A program made the translations under genes and the position numbers. A stretch of 31,424 bases of DNA, taken from NCBI GenBank assembly GCA_964406005.1, contig CAYOPZ010000037.1, forward strand, positions 1 to 31,424. The letters run 5' to 3'. The notes beneath the pieces are model-generated. The model was not told the origin of the DNA, ran no database searches, and saw only the letters and a program-made list of their open reading frames with translations. Shown here one piece after another: positions 16,835 through 24,651 of the stretch (its first letter is position 1; each line of letters opens with the position of its first letter). This DNA comes from CAYOPZ01 sp964406005 (lineage in GTDB: Bacteria; Bacteroidota; Bacteroidia; Bacteroidales; SM23-62).

Positions 16835-17422
16835 TTAATCATTCATAACAATATTTTGATGAATTTCCAGAACCTGGGGCAGGATAAAACGCTGTTCATC
16901 ATTCCGTATGATATAATCGGCCAGTTTCCCTGCTGCCTCGGGTTTCATCTGGCTGTTCATGCGGGCGAGGATTTCCCGGTGTTTCAGTTTATCCCTTGCC
17001 TTGATTCTTGCTATCCTCATTTCAAGCGGGGCGGTAACCAGGACCGTTATATCCAGCTCCCGGTATGCGTTCGATTCAAACAACAGGGCAGCTTCCTCGA
17101 TAACGTAAGGTACATTTTTCCGATTTCCGGCCCAGACCTTAAAATCTTCCCTCACAGCGGGATGTACAAGCGCATTCAAAAAGGTCCGGGCCTGCGCATC
17201 CGGGAAAATCCGGGCAGCCAGAAAAGACCTGTTCAAGGATGTTCCTGAAATGGCTTCCTCCCCGAAGTACCGGATAATCTCCATCCGGATCTCCCGATGT
17301 TCCACCATGATCCGCCTGGCTTCCTGATCAGCCTGGTAAACAGGTATATGCAGGCTGCGAAAAACATCACATACCAGTGATTTCCCGCTGCCAATACCAC
17401 CTGTAACACCCACTGCCAACAT
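16835..17422 (-). CDS. coaE: Dephospho-CoA kinase
   Basis: 195 aa, usual length. The P-loop GGIGSGKS is at 8-15, followed by the substrate-site segment YQADQEARRIM and the lid region RIARIKARDKLKHREILARM. It phosphorylates the ribose 3'-OH of dephospho-CoA, the last step of CoA synthesis, in the cytoplasm. Its ATG shares one base with the TAA of the YbbR gene (TAATG), a sign of translational coupling. Confidence 0.95.
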   Translation of the reverse strand: MLAVGVTGGIGSGKSLVCDVFRSLHIPVYQADQEARRIMVEHREIRMEIIRYFGEEAISGTSLNRSFLAARIFPDAQARTFLNALVHPAVREDFKVWAGNRKNVPYVIEEAALLFESNAYRELDITVLVTAPLEMRIARIKARDKLKHREILARMNSQMKPEAAGKLADYIIRNDEQRFILPQVLEIHQNIVMND

Positions 17423-18444
17423 TATCTTTCGAGGATATAGTCGACCGTCTTGGGAGTAAAATTAACCGATTGTATATATTCGGGCATTTTTGTCAGCTTC
17501 ACCTGCATTTTGTTGCCTAGCATGTTGCCCGACTCCGAATAGTCAATGACGGCCCGGAAAAAGTGTTCATTTATGCTTTCATAAGTGCTCAATCCCACCT
17601 GGAAGCTGACCGTAACTTCTGCCGGGAATGCCCTTAATACAAGCGAATCCGGCAGGTGGACCACTTCAATAGGGACTTTCAGGCTGGCTTCGGTGGATTG
17701 CTCTACAGGAACCCGCACCTTAACCTCTGAAGGCTCCATATCCACCCGGTTGATCCCAAGCAGCTCAAATTCCTTTTCAAATGATTCATTTATATTGTTT
17801 ACACTCGCTCTTACGGTAGTCACTTCCATGATGGTATCCAGTATCACCCGGGGGCCGGATATCAGCACAGTGTCAGGTTGAATACTGAAAGGTCCGACCT
17901 GCATAAACTGTTTTTCGAATCCAAGGTCCAGGTCCACCATCACGGGAACCTGTTTTTCTATTCGATCCGCAAACTGGAATATGAGGGAATCCGGGCTTAT
18001 GTCCAGGATCTGTATCTCGCTTGAGAGTTGTTGTGCAATCCGATCCTTCGCATAGGCCGACAATATATACAGGGTGGACGGGTCGTCTCGCAGGGTATTC
18101 AGGGAAAATGAATTGACATCGAAAATGATGGGTGCTATACGGGACCTCCAGTGATATCTCAACAATGTAAAACCGCTTGCATTGACAGTGAGTTCAAGCC
18201 GGTCAGGGATATCGTTGACAAGCACCTTATCTTCCGGAAACCGTGTATATCTTACAGGATATGCAATGGAGGTTGTGTATTGCTTGTTCAGTGCTGTCAG
18301 AAACCAGAACAGAATGGACAACAAAAGGAAAAAGGAAAAAATCAATACCTTTTTGTTAAGGGTGGTCTTTTTCCGGACCGAACCCCTGCCAAGACGACTG
18401 ATGAAATCAATCAGCCTGGTTTTCCGGGCAGTATTGTCTGGCAT
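17422..18444 (-). CDS. YbbR/CdaR-like single-pass membrane protein
   Basis: 340 aa. A short basic cytoplasmic N-terminus is followed by one membrane helix at about 32-50 (VLIFSFFLLLSILFWFLTAL). The external part contains YbbR-type repeats: LELTVNASGFTLLRY, PVMVDLDLGFEKQF with ISGPRVILDTI, and PIEVVHLPDSLVLRAFP. In Firmicutes YbbR/CdaR binds and regulates the c-di-AMP synthase CdaA; that partner is not in this window. In Bacteroidota the gene commonly sits between yajC and coaE, as here. It starts 13 nt after yajC. Confidence 0.88.
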   Translation of the reverse strand: MPDNTARKTRLIDFISRLGRGSVRKKTTLNKKVLIFSFFLLLSILFWFLTALNKQYTTSIAYPVRYTRFPEDKVLVNDIPDRLELTVNASGFTLLRYHWRSRIAPIIFDVNSFSLNTLRDDPSTLYILSAYAKDRIAQQLSSEIQILDISPDSLIFQFADRIEKQVPVMVDLDLGFEKQFMQVGPFSIQPDTVLISGPRVILDTIMEVTTVRASVNNINESFEKEFELLGINRVDMEPSEVKVRVPVEQSTEASLKVPIEVVHLPDSLVLRAFPAEVTVSFQVGLSTYESINEHFFRAVIDYSESGNMLGNKMQVKLTKMPEYIQSVNFTPKTVDYILER

Positions 18445-18457
18445 GCACTAAAGGGAC

Positions 18458-18778
18458 TTATTTCGGATTCGCCAGCTCTGTATTATCCTTCAGGACAGCG
18501 TTCTTATCGATTTTAATCCGGACGTTTTCCGCAATTTCCATGGTAATCGTCTGCTCCTTTATATCCATTACTTTCCCGTATATTCCGCCCGTGGTTACGA
18601 TTTTATCGCCCTTGCTCAGGTTCTCCCTGTAATTCTTAAGATCTTTTTGCCTTTTCATCTGAGGCCTGATCATGAACATGTAGAATACCACAATGATCAA
18701 TAAAAGAAATATAAAAGATGGCATCGGATTGCCATCCGGTGACTGAGGCATCAGGAAGATCAACATAATATTACTCAT
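18458..18778 (-). CDS. yajC: Preprotein translocase accessory subunit YajC
   Basis: 106 aa, typical length. One transmembrane helix at about 20-40 (PSFIFLLLIIVVFYMFMIRP) is followed by the conserved RPQMKRQKDLKNY and GDKIVTTGGIYGKV, the YajC signature. It joins SecDF as an accessory of the Sec translocon. It lies 20 nt after the DUF1573 lipoprotein gene and 13 nt before the YbbR gene. Confidence 0.95.
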   Translation of the reverse strand: MSNIMLIFLMPQSPDGNPMPSFIFLLLIIVVFYMFMIRPQMKRQKDLKNYRENLSKGDKIVTTGGIYGKVMDIKEQTITMEIAENVRIKIDKNAVLKDNTELANPK

Positions 18779-18798
18779 CTCACTACAATTAATTTAAA

Positions 18799-19224
18799 TT
18801 AGGATTCGGATCTGATCACATCCGCCGTAATGGTCAGGAGGACCGTAGCCGGGCTGGAATTGGTTCGGATCGTAACCGTTTTATTTTGCCTGCCTATCCT
18901 GCCGGCAGAGTCAAATACAACTTCAATGGACCCGGATTTACCCGGATCGATGGGCTTTCTGCTGTAGCTGGGAACCGTGCAGCCACAGCTTGCGCTGGCT
19001 TCATAAATCACCAGGGCGGCCTTCCCCTCATTGATAAATCTGAAATTATATCCTACCGTTTCTCCCTGCACAATTGTACCCAGGTCATGGACTGTTGTTT
19101 CAAAACTTATTTCCGCATCTCCCCCGGGAACAGTATCCGGTACGGATTCTTCCGTGTTTCCTCCTCCGCATGATACCATAACTGAAAAAACAACCGGAAG
19201 GAGATATGTTTTCACCTTCTTCAT
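18799..19224 (-). CDS. DUF1573 domain lipoprotein
   Basis: 141 aa from ATG 19224. A longer reading from 19287 adds 21 residues, overlaps the nusB stop and hides the signal, so the inner start is preferred. The signal KTYLLPVVFSVMVSC ends in a lipobox, with Cys19 lipidated. The mature part is one DUF1573 Ig-like domain (ISFETTVHDLGTIVQGETV, then ASCGCTVPSYS, and a final VVFDSAGR with KTVTIRTNS). DUF1573 proteins occur widely at the Bacteroidota envelope, with unknown ligands. The nusB-DUF1573-yajC order is a common Bacteroidota arrangement. Confidence 0.88.
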   Translation of the reverse strand: MKKVKTYLLPVVFSVMVSCGGGNTEESVPDTVPGGDAEISFETTVHDLGTIVQGETVGYNFRFINEGKAALVIYEASASCGCTVPSYSRKPIDPGKSGSIEVVFDSAGRIGRQNKTVTIRTNSSPATVLLTITADVIRSES

Positions 19225-19283
19225 AAACTTTTCAGAAAGTGCAAAGTAACAATAATTTTCATTCATGCCCAAAAGCACATAAA

Positions 19284-20234
19284 TCATGTTTCTCCGATCA
19301 ATCCACGACCTGTTTTAACGATCTTCCCATCCTTTCTCAATCCATTGATTACATGATCGAGTATTCCGTTAATAAACTGGCTGCTTTTATGGGTACTGTA
19401 AAGTTTTGCGATCTCGATAAATTCGTTGATGGTAACCTTGACCGGTATGGATGGAAACTCCATGGCTTCGGATATTGCAAGCTGGAGTATAAGGCTGTCT
19501 GTAAAAGCAATGCGATCCAGCTCCCAGTTGTTTGCCGAAACCCTGATCAGTTCGAGACAACGATCCTCATTTCTTATGGTCGCCCGCAACAGTTTCTTCG
19601 CATAAGTCAGATCACTGTTTTCATTGAACATGGGCATTATGCTTCCCCCCTCATCCTGATCCGGGGAAAACCTTCTGAGCGTCCTTACAATCATTTTAAT
19701 GATAAAGTCCACATCGTCAGCCCAGAAAATGCTCTGTTCCTCCAGGTTTATATAAAGTTCCTCAAAGTTCATCACAATCTCCGTGTAGATCCGCTCGATG
19801 AATTTCTTATCCTCCTTATAGGAAGTTTGCGGGTTACTCATATAAGATGCATAGAGATCTGAATCAAGGATTTGATTATAGAGATTTCGGACAATTTCAG
19901 GATACTGAACCCAGCTCAAAGGATGTTTTTCGAGATGTGAATTGAACTGCCTGTTCTTCCTCAGCTGCAGGATAAGCCGGTTATCCACAAACCGGGTATT
20001 AGGGCACAAGTCTTCCTGAGTGGGGATTCGTTTCTGTTTTGCATGTTTAATCCTGGATTCGGCATAATCCTCCACATCCAGAATAAGCAGCATAAGGAGG
20101 TGGTACAAATCGTAAGATCTCTCAATGCTGTGCAAGAGATCATTTTCAGTGCTCTTATAGGTTTTCCCCTGCACTTTATGATAGGCATACAAGATCTGTA
20201 AAACCTTAACTCTGAGTAACCTCCTGCTGAACAT
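19284..20234 (-). CDS. nusB: Transcription antitermination factor NusB
   Basis: 316 aa from the ATG at 20234; a TTG one codon earlier is also possible. This is more than twice the E. coli length (139 aa), but the extended N-terminal half is normal for Bacteroidota. The start MFSRRLLRVKVLQILYAY is the typical NusB opening, and the canonical helical domain lies in about 180-305 (LIRVSANNWELDRIAFTDSL, VKVTINEFIEIAKLYS, SQFINGILDHV). It binds boxA RNA with NusE for rRNA antitermination. It heads the seven-gene minus-strand run ending at DUF5606. Confidence 0.93.
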   Translation of the reverse strand: MFSRRLLRVKVLQILYAYHKVQGKTYKSTENDLLHSIERSYDLYHLLMLLILDVEDYAESRIKHAKQKRIPTQEDLCPNTRFVDNRLILQLRKNRQFNSHLEKHPLSWVQYPEIVRNLYNQILDSDLYASYMSNPQTSYKEDKKFIERIYTEIVMNFEELYINLEEQSIFWADDVDFIIKMIVRTLRRFSPDQDEGGSIMPMFNENSDLTYAKKLLRATIRNEDRCLELIRVSANNWELDRIAFTDSLILQLAISEAMEFPSIPVKVTINEFIEIAKLYSTHKSSQFINGILDHVINGLRKDGKIVKTGRGLIGET

Positions 20235-20268
20235 CAATATGTAAGAACCCTTATTTTATACCCGGAAA

Positions 20269-20299
20269 CAAAATAAGTGAATAATATCCTTACGCACAA
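20269..20299 (-). promoter_or_regulatory. Candidate promoter for nusB
   Basis: On the minus strand TTATTTTG (20269-20276) matches seven of eight positions of TAnnTTTG, with TTG (20297-20299) 20 nt upstream. The leader would be about 28 nt. Confidence 0.33.
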
Positions 20300-20314
20300 T
20301 GAATCAATTGATTA

Positions 20315-20347
20315 TTTGCAGATTTCTAAAATTATTTTCTATTTTTG
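20315..20347 (+). promoter_or_regulatory. Bacteroidota-type promoter for the DUF3276 gene
   Basis: TTTG (20315-20318) and TATTTTTG (20340-20347), 21 nt apart, form a full -33/-7 pair, the -7 box matching TAnnTTTG exactly. The leader to ATG 20384 would be about 30 nt. Confidence 0.5.
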
Positions 20348-20383
20348 ATAGTCAAACCAATTTCTAAATAAAAATCTAGTGTG

Positions 20384-20878
20384 ATGGCAGACGGAACCGA
20401 AAAAAATGATGAGGTTGTCAGGACAGAGAGGGAAGAAATTTTTTCGAAATCAGTGCGTGCTGGTAAAAGAACATACTTCTTCGATGTGAAGACGACCAGG
20501 AGGAACGATTACTATCTTACCCTGACCGAAAGCAAAAAACGGTTCAACAGGGATGGCAGATTCTATTTTGAAAAACACAAAATCTTTTTGTATAAAGAGG
20601 ATTTTGACAAATTCACGGAGGGCCTTTCGGAGGTGATTGAATACATCAAAGCCAATGCCCCTGAAGTTCTCGATCAGGAAGTGCCTGCCGAAGCGGAGGT
20701 GGAAGCAGGCGATGAGAACAGTACGGTGGAAAACACTGCTGAAAAGGCCTCAGACGGGGAAGATACCGATGAGAAGGAAAAACCGGAATCCGGCAAGGAA
20801 GAAGAAGTAGGAGAACCCATTGCTGAAAACTTTTCAGACGTGAAATTTGAAGACCTTGAAGACAAGAAGGAAAGCTGA
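20384..20878 (+). CDS. DUF3276 Pur-alpha-like nucleic-acid-binding protein
   Basis: 164 aa from ATG 20384; a GTG directly in front (20381) is less likely. The N-terminal 90 residues match the bacterial PUR-alpha-like family (EEIFSKSVRAGKRTYFFDVK, RRNDYYLTLTESKKRF, FEKHKIFLYKEDFDKF), which binds single-stranded DNA or RNA. The last 70 residues are a low-complexity, strongly acidic Glu/Asp tail, probably disordered. Such tails may keep a nucleic-acid binder in check, but that is inference. The gene stands alone between nusB (divergent) and the thiamine-binding gene (convergent, 20 nt away). Confidence 0.88.
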   Translation: MADGTEKNDEVVRTEREEIFSKSVRAGKRTYFFDVKTTRRNDYYLTLTESKKRFNRDGRFYFEKHKIFLYKEDFDKFTEGLSEVIEYIKANAPEVLDQEVPAEAEVEAGDENSTVENTAEKASDGEDTDEKEKPESGKEEEVGEPIAENFSDVKFEDLEDKKES

Positions 20879-20898
20879 GAGGGGTTTACCTGCTTCGA

Positions 20899-21192
20899 TT
20901 ACTCATATTTTTTCATTTTTTCCTGTATTGTAACGGAGCCTCTTTTGCGGTTCTGTATCCTGATGTTAACCAGGATCTCATCAGCACCCTTGTCAAAACA
21001 TCTTTCCTGGCACAATCTGATCACTTCCATGATCCGGTCATAATTTCCTTCCATAACGGTTTCGAACGGACAGACCCTGTATGTGAGGCCTGATGCTTCA
21101 ATGACTTCTATCGCTTCATCCACAAGATCGTACAGTTCCTTTTTCCTGGAAAACGGAATAACCTGTACGGCAATATTTACGGTTTCTGACAT
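20899..21192 (-). CDS. Thiamine-binding protein (MTH1187/YkoF-type)
   Basis: 97 aa, cytoplasmic. It reads as a single MTH1187-family domain: VNIAVQVIPFSRKKELYDLV, GLTYRVCPFETVMEG, then CFDKGADEILVNIRI and RKRGSVTIQEKM. The fold is ferredoxin-like, and family members bind thiamine or pyrimidine precursors, often in tetramers. No TPP riboswitch-like leader or thiamine synthesis gene is seen nearby. Its ATG follows the stop of the upstream unknown gene by 2 nt, so the two are almost certainly co-translated. Confidence 0.85.
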   Translation of the reverse strand: MSETVNIAVQVIPFSRKKELYDLVDEAIEVIEASGLTYRVCPFETVMEGNYDRIMEVIRLCQERCFDKGADEILVNIRIQNRKRGSVTIQEKMKKYE

Positions 21193-21194
21193 GA

Positions 21195-21992
21195 TTATGA
21201 ATGTGTCTGTTCCTGCCTGTTCAAAAAGCTCGAGATTTCTTCCCCGTCCAGCCTGCGAACATTGGTTATAATGAAATTGTCCTTCAGGAAATCACCATAC
21301 TGGTTGCACTCCCGGATCGCTTCCCTGAATACATCCTGCAGGGGCATCTTCAAAGGTATAATGACAAGCAGGGTCGTGTAAGTTCCCTTAAACCGGATTT
21401 CCTCAATTTCAGAATCATATTTCTTCAGCATAAGCAGAAACTCATTCCTGACGACCTTCCTCTGTAATTTATTTAGCGCAGCTCCATTCTTATGGATCAG
21501 GACTACAAAATAGCGCAGCCTGGAACCCTTGCCTCCCAGTCCGGTCGAAATAAACACCTGATTCTCTTCCAGCAGCTTGCTTTCCAGCAGCATCCTGCTC
21601 TCCTGCAATGCAAGAATGGCCCAGTTTTTCAACTCAGGGTCCTTTTCTTTCAGGTATTTCTCAATCTGGCGGTATGCTTCCACATTTTCAAGAGATGCAA
21701 GTTTGGCAAACAATATTCTTTTCTCTCTTTTATCCCTGTCAGGATTGAATATCTCATCCTTTTCCCTCATGACCTCCGATTCGTCCAGTCCTACCTTGAC
21801 CTCCCCGGAAACCTCGAAATAAGTCATCTGAAGATCAATATCGATCTGCTCCTCCAGAATATTGAAGCTGCCCGGCACCTTTCCAAAGATCTCCCGGATT
21901 TTATTATAGATGTTTTCGCCCTCCATGACCGTGCCGCTTTCAAAAGTCAATTTATAAAATCTCCGTTTTTGAGTCAATCTTCCAAATTTCAA
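21195..21992 (-). CDS. Unrecognised protein, HEAT-like middle and ferredoxin-like C-terminus
   Basis: 265 aa as drawn; ATG 21926 (starting MEGENIYNKIREIF) is an alternative that removes 22 basic residues and may be the true start. There is no signal or membrane segment. Residues about 90-145 look helical and HEAT-like (RILFAKLASLENVEAYRQIE, PELKNWAILALQE). From about 158 the pattern strand-helix-strand-strand-helix-strand (LRYFVVLIHKNG, KLQRKVVRNEFLLMLKKY, TTLLVIIPLKM, DNFIITNVRRL) suggests a ferredoxin-like fold. I know no name for it. It is tightly coupled to the thiamine-binding gene and divergent from the membrane gene at 22043. Confidence 0.75.
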   Translation of the reverse strand: MKFGRLTQKRRFYKLTFESGTVMEGENIYNKIREIFGKVPGSFNILEEQIDIDLQMTYFEVSGEVKVGLDESEVMREKDEIFNPDRDKREKRILFAKLASLENVEAYRQIEKYLKEKDPELKNWAILALQESRMLLESKLLEENQVFISTGLGGKGSRLRYFVVLIHKNGAALNKLQRKVVRNEFLLMLKKYDSEIEEIRFKGTYTTLLVIIPLKMPLQDVFREAIRECNQYGDFLKDNFIITNVRRLDGEEISSFLNRQEQTHS

Positions 21993-22042
21993 AACAGATT
22001 TTTAAAAGAATTATTGTAAATTCAGTCCATAAAGATTCTGAT

Positions 22043-22663
22043 ATGGAAATCATCAGCAATATCAAGGAAAAAACAGAACGTCTTATCCAACAGGGTTTCC
22101 AGACCGATGCCGGAAGCTATATCCGAAAGGGCTGGGATATATTCCAGGAGGATATGGGTATGTTTATCGGCTACACGGTGATCATGCTCCTGATCAGCGG
22201 TATTTCAGCCGTTATCCCCTTTGGTTCCGTACTTGTATCGGGTCCCCTGATTGCCGGATTTTACATCGTTGCACACAAGGTCGACAAGAAAGAACCGTAT
22301 GATTTCGGTACCTTTTTCAAGGGCTTCGATTTTTTCGTTCCTCTTCTGCTTTATTCACTGATATCGGGGATATTCATCGTTCTTGGATTCATCGCCCTGC
22401 TCATTCCGGGTATCTATCTTGCAGTGGCATACACATTTGCCCCCTTATTCATCGTCTTCGGGAAAACGGAATTCTGGGATGGAATGGAATACAGCCGGAG
22501 GCTGATCACCAGAAAATGGTGGAATATTTTCGGATTTATTCTCCTTTTGGTCCTGATCAATATAGCCGGTGCCCTGGTATTCCTCGTGGGACTCCTGTTC
22601 ACCATCCCTCTGACTTATTGTTCCATATACGTTGCTTTCGACGATATCTTCGGAGTCGGGTAA
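22043..22663 (+). CDS. Polytopic membrane protein, DUF975-like
   Basis: 206 aa with about four to five hydrophobic helices (YTVIMLLISGISAVIPFG, SVLVSGPLIAGFYIVAH, LLLYSLISGIFIVLGFIALL, IFGFILLLVLINIAGALVFL). The pattern of a soluble N-terminal 'W-x-IF' segment (KGWDIFQEDMGMFIGY), PLIAGFYIVAHKV and SRRLITRKWWNIFGF resembles the DUF975 / GPDPase-membrane-domain group of small integral proteins. No catalytic residues are visible. It is followed 30 nt later by the DUF456 gene on the same strand. Confidence 0.72.
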   Translation: MEIISNIKEKTERLIQQGFQTDAGSYIRKGWDIFQEDMGMFIGYTVIMLLISGISAVIPFGSVLVSGPLIAGFYIVAHKVDKKEPYDFGTFFKGFDFFVPLLLYSLISGIFIVLGFIALLIPGIYLAVAYTFAPLFIVFGKTEFWDGMEYSRRLITRKWWNIFGFILLLVLINIAGALVFLVGLLFTIPLTYCSIYVAFDDIFGVG

Positions 22664-22693
22664 TTTATTTCTTATATGAATTAATCCTAAAAG

Positions 22694-23176
22694 ATGGCTG
22701 ATTTCCTGCTCCTTGCCGGTGGAAGCCTTTTGATGATAACCGGTCTCATCGGCTGCATACTGCCTGTTATACCCGGACCGCCATTGAGTTTTGCCGGGCT
22801 CCTCCTGCTTCATTTTTCAAAATCTGCGGATTTCAGTTTTGAATTCCTGCTCATGTTCGGGTGCATTGCCGTTATCGTAACCATACTGGATTATGTCGTC
22901 CCGGTCTGGGGAACGAAAAAATTCGGGGGCTCCAAAGCCGGAATGTGGGGGGCGGCAATAGGGCTTGTCCTCGGACTCATTTTCCTGCCTCCCCTGGGCA
23001 TCATCATCGGGCCTTTCGCCGGGGCTGTGATCGGGGAAGCAATTACAGGAAAAGAAACTTCACAGGCTTTTCACGCCGGACTTGGTTCACTTCTGGGATT
23101 GATGATGGGGATCGGCCTCAAGCTGGCAGCGTCCATCGCAATGACCTACTACTTTGTAAAGGAACTTATAGTTTAG
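22694..23176 (+). CDS. DUF456 membrane protein
   Basis: 160 aa, about four transmembrane helices rich in glycine. Family signatures are GLIGCILPVIPGPPLSFAGL, DYVVPVWGTKKFGGSKAGMW and FLPPLGIIIGPFAGAVIGE. DUF456 proteins are widespread inner-membrane proteins of unknown function. Probably co-transcribed with the gene before it. It converges with the RRM gene across an 18-nt gap. Confidence 0.9.
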   Translation: MADFLLLAGGSLLMITGLIGCILPVIPGPPLSFAGLLLLHFSKSADFSFEFLLMFGCIAVIVTILDYVVPVWGTKKFGGSKAGMWGAAIGLVLGLIFLPPLGIIIGPFAGAVIGEAITGKETSQAFHAGLGSLLGLMMGIGLKLAASIAMTYYFVKELIV

Positions 23177-23194
23177 ATAGGCTTTATATACCGG

Positions 23195-23455
23195 CTAATG
23201 TTCGTTGTAACCTTTTTTTGAATGGGCTTTGGCAACCACGAGATTCCGTTCCTGGATCTCTCTCCTGTTGCATTCCCTGACAGCCAGTTCTTCCTGTTCG
23301 TCATTTTCCATCTCAACAAAACCAAATCCTTTAGACCGTCCGGTATATTTATCCGTAATGATCTTGAGGCTTAACACGGTACCATATTCCTTGAAAATTT
23401 CCTTCAGTTCCTCTTCCTTCACCGCGTATGGAATATTACCAACATAAAGTGTCAT
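23195..23455 (-). CDS. Single-RRM RNA-binding protein
   Basis: 86 aa from ATG 23455. A longer frame to 23551 exists, but its extra 32 residues are not RRM-like and would run over the promoter region, so the inner start is chosen. RNP2 is LYVGNI (3-8) and RNP1 is KGFGFVEM (42-49), with the aromatic residues that stack on RNA present. The tail after the RRM is short and basic. These small RRM proteins are abundant RNA binders or chaperones in Bacteroidota. The leader upstream is AT-rich, and I could not fix a promoter with confidence (TAACTTG-type box near 23484). Confidence 0.9.
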   Translation of the reverse strand: MTLYVGNIPYAVKEEELKEIFKEYGTVLSLKIITDKYTGRSKGFGFVEMENDEQEELAVRECNRREIQERNLVVAKAHSKKGYNEH

Positions 23456-23560
23456 TTTGAAAATGCTGGTTTGTAAATACATACAAGTTACGTATAAATG
23501 TACCAAATTGTCAATAGTAAAAAGGATAAAATCTTTCTGCCGGGGAAACAAGAAATGCGT

Positions 23561-24565
23561 CTAGCAACCCACCAATGTAGCAACCATTACGGCTTTTATG
23601 GTGTGCACACGGTTTTCCGATTCATCAAAAACAACAGATGCATCAGATTCAAAAACTTCGTCGCTGACTTCCATTGCCTCAATGCCAAACTTCCGGTATA
23701 TCTCCTCTCCCACACCGGTATCGCGGTTATGAAAGGAAGGGAGACAGTGCAGGAATTTCACATCCGGGTTGCCCGTCAGTTTCATTACCTGCGTATCAAC
23801 CCTGTAGTTTTGCAGCAATTGAATTCGTTCATTCCATGCATCAGGGGATTCCCCCATTGAAACCCATACATCCGTATACAGGAAATCAGCACCTTTGACA
23901 GCACTTTCTGTATCCTCCGTGATAAGGATCCGTCCACCGGTACCCTCTGCAATCTCCCTTGCCTGTTTTACCAGATCCTGATCGGGCTGGCAGGCTGCCG
24001 GTGCAGCGGCCCTGAAATCCATGCCTGTCTTTGCGGCACCTACCATAAGTGAGTTCCCCATATTATTCCGGGCATCCCCCAGGTAACAGAGACATATTTC
24101 ATCCAGGGGCTTCGGATTATGTTCCTGCATGGTCAACAGATCTGCAAGCACCTGGGTGGGATGGAATTCGTCCGTCAGCCCATTCCATACCGGTACCCCG
24201 GCATATGCTGCAAGCTCTTCAACCCGCTCCTGGCCGAAACCCCTGTATTCAATTCCATCATACATTCTTCCCAGCACCCTTGCAGTATCCTTCATGGATT
24301 CCTTATGCCCTATCTGGGAACCTGTTGGCCCGAGGTAAGTAATCCTGGCTCCCTGGTCATATGCAGCCACCTCAAATGCACACCTTGTCCTTGTGGAAGA
24401 TTTCTCAAAGATCAGGGCAATGTTTTTTCCGGTCAGCCTTTTCACCTCGGTTTTTTCATATTTGGCCTTTTTCAGACCGGACGAAAGCCGGAGCAGATAC
24501 TGAATTTCCTGAGGTGTAAAATCCAGCAATTTCAGAAAGCTCCTGTTTTGCAAATCCAGTGACAT
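23561..24565 (-). CDS. argF: Ornithine carbamoyltransferase
   Basis: 334 aa, usual length. The carbamoyl-phosphate motif STRTR is at 57-61, HPTQ at 135-138, the ornithine-binding DVWVSMG at 232-238 and HCLP at 273-276. The SMG loop marks a true ornithine enzyme rather than the N-acetylornithine or N-succinylornithine transcarbamylase known from several Bacteroidota. The sequence is strikingly like E. coli ArgF/ArgI (TYLGPTGSQIGHKESMKDTA). It makes citrulline from ornithine and carbamoyl phosphate; a catabolic (ArcB) direction cannot be excluded. No other arginine gene is adjacent. Confidence 0.94.
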   Translation of the reverse strand: MSLDLQNRSFLKLLDFTPQEIQYLLRLSSGLKKAKYEKTEVKRLTGKNIALIFEKSSTRTRCAFEVAAYDQGARITYLGPTGSQIGHKESMKDTARVLGRMYDGIEYRGFGQERVEELAAYAGVPVWNGLTDEFHPTQVLADLLTMQEHNPKPLDEICLCYLGDARNNMGNSLMVGAAKTGMDFRAAAPAACQPDQDLVKQAREIAEGTGGRILITEDTESAVKGADFLYTDVWVSMGESPDAWNERIQLLQNYRVDTQVMKLTGNPDVKFLHCLPSFHNRDTGVGEEIYRKFGIEAMEVSDEVFESDASVVFDESENRVHTIKAVMVATLVGC

Positions 24566-24597
24566 TTGATAGTGATTTAGAAAACGATTAAAGGTAG

Positions 24598-24634
24598 AAA
24601 AGGTTTGGAACTTTTAAAAAGTTCCAAACCTTTT
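24598..24634. promoter_or_regulatory. Perfect 37-bp palindrome between divergent genes
   Basis: Arms AAAAGGTTTGGAACTTTT (24598-24615) and AAAAGTTCCAAACCTTTT (24617-24634) are exact reverse complements around one A (24616). The symmetric A and T runs would suit a bidirectional Rho-independent terminator. Yet the element sits between two gene starts (24565 minus, 24652 plus), where an operator or a dispersed palindrome are alternatives. Partial -7 boxes flank it: TACCTTTA on the minus strand (24589-24596) and TATATTTT on the plus strand (24635-24642). Confidence 0.75.
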
Positions 24635-24651
24635 TATATTTTTATGGAATT

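Noticed and set aside
20880..22043. TPP riboswitch for the thiamine-binding gene
   Set aside because: The gene has only 2 nt before it, and no thi-box-like pattern is seen upstream of the coupled pair.
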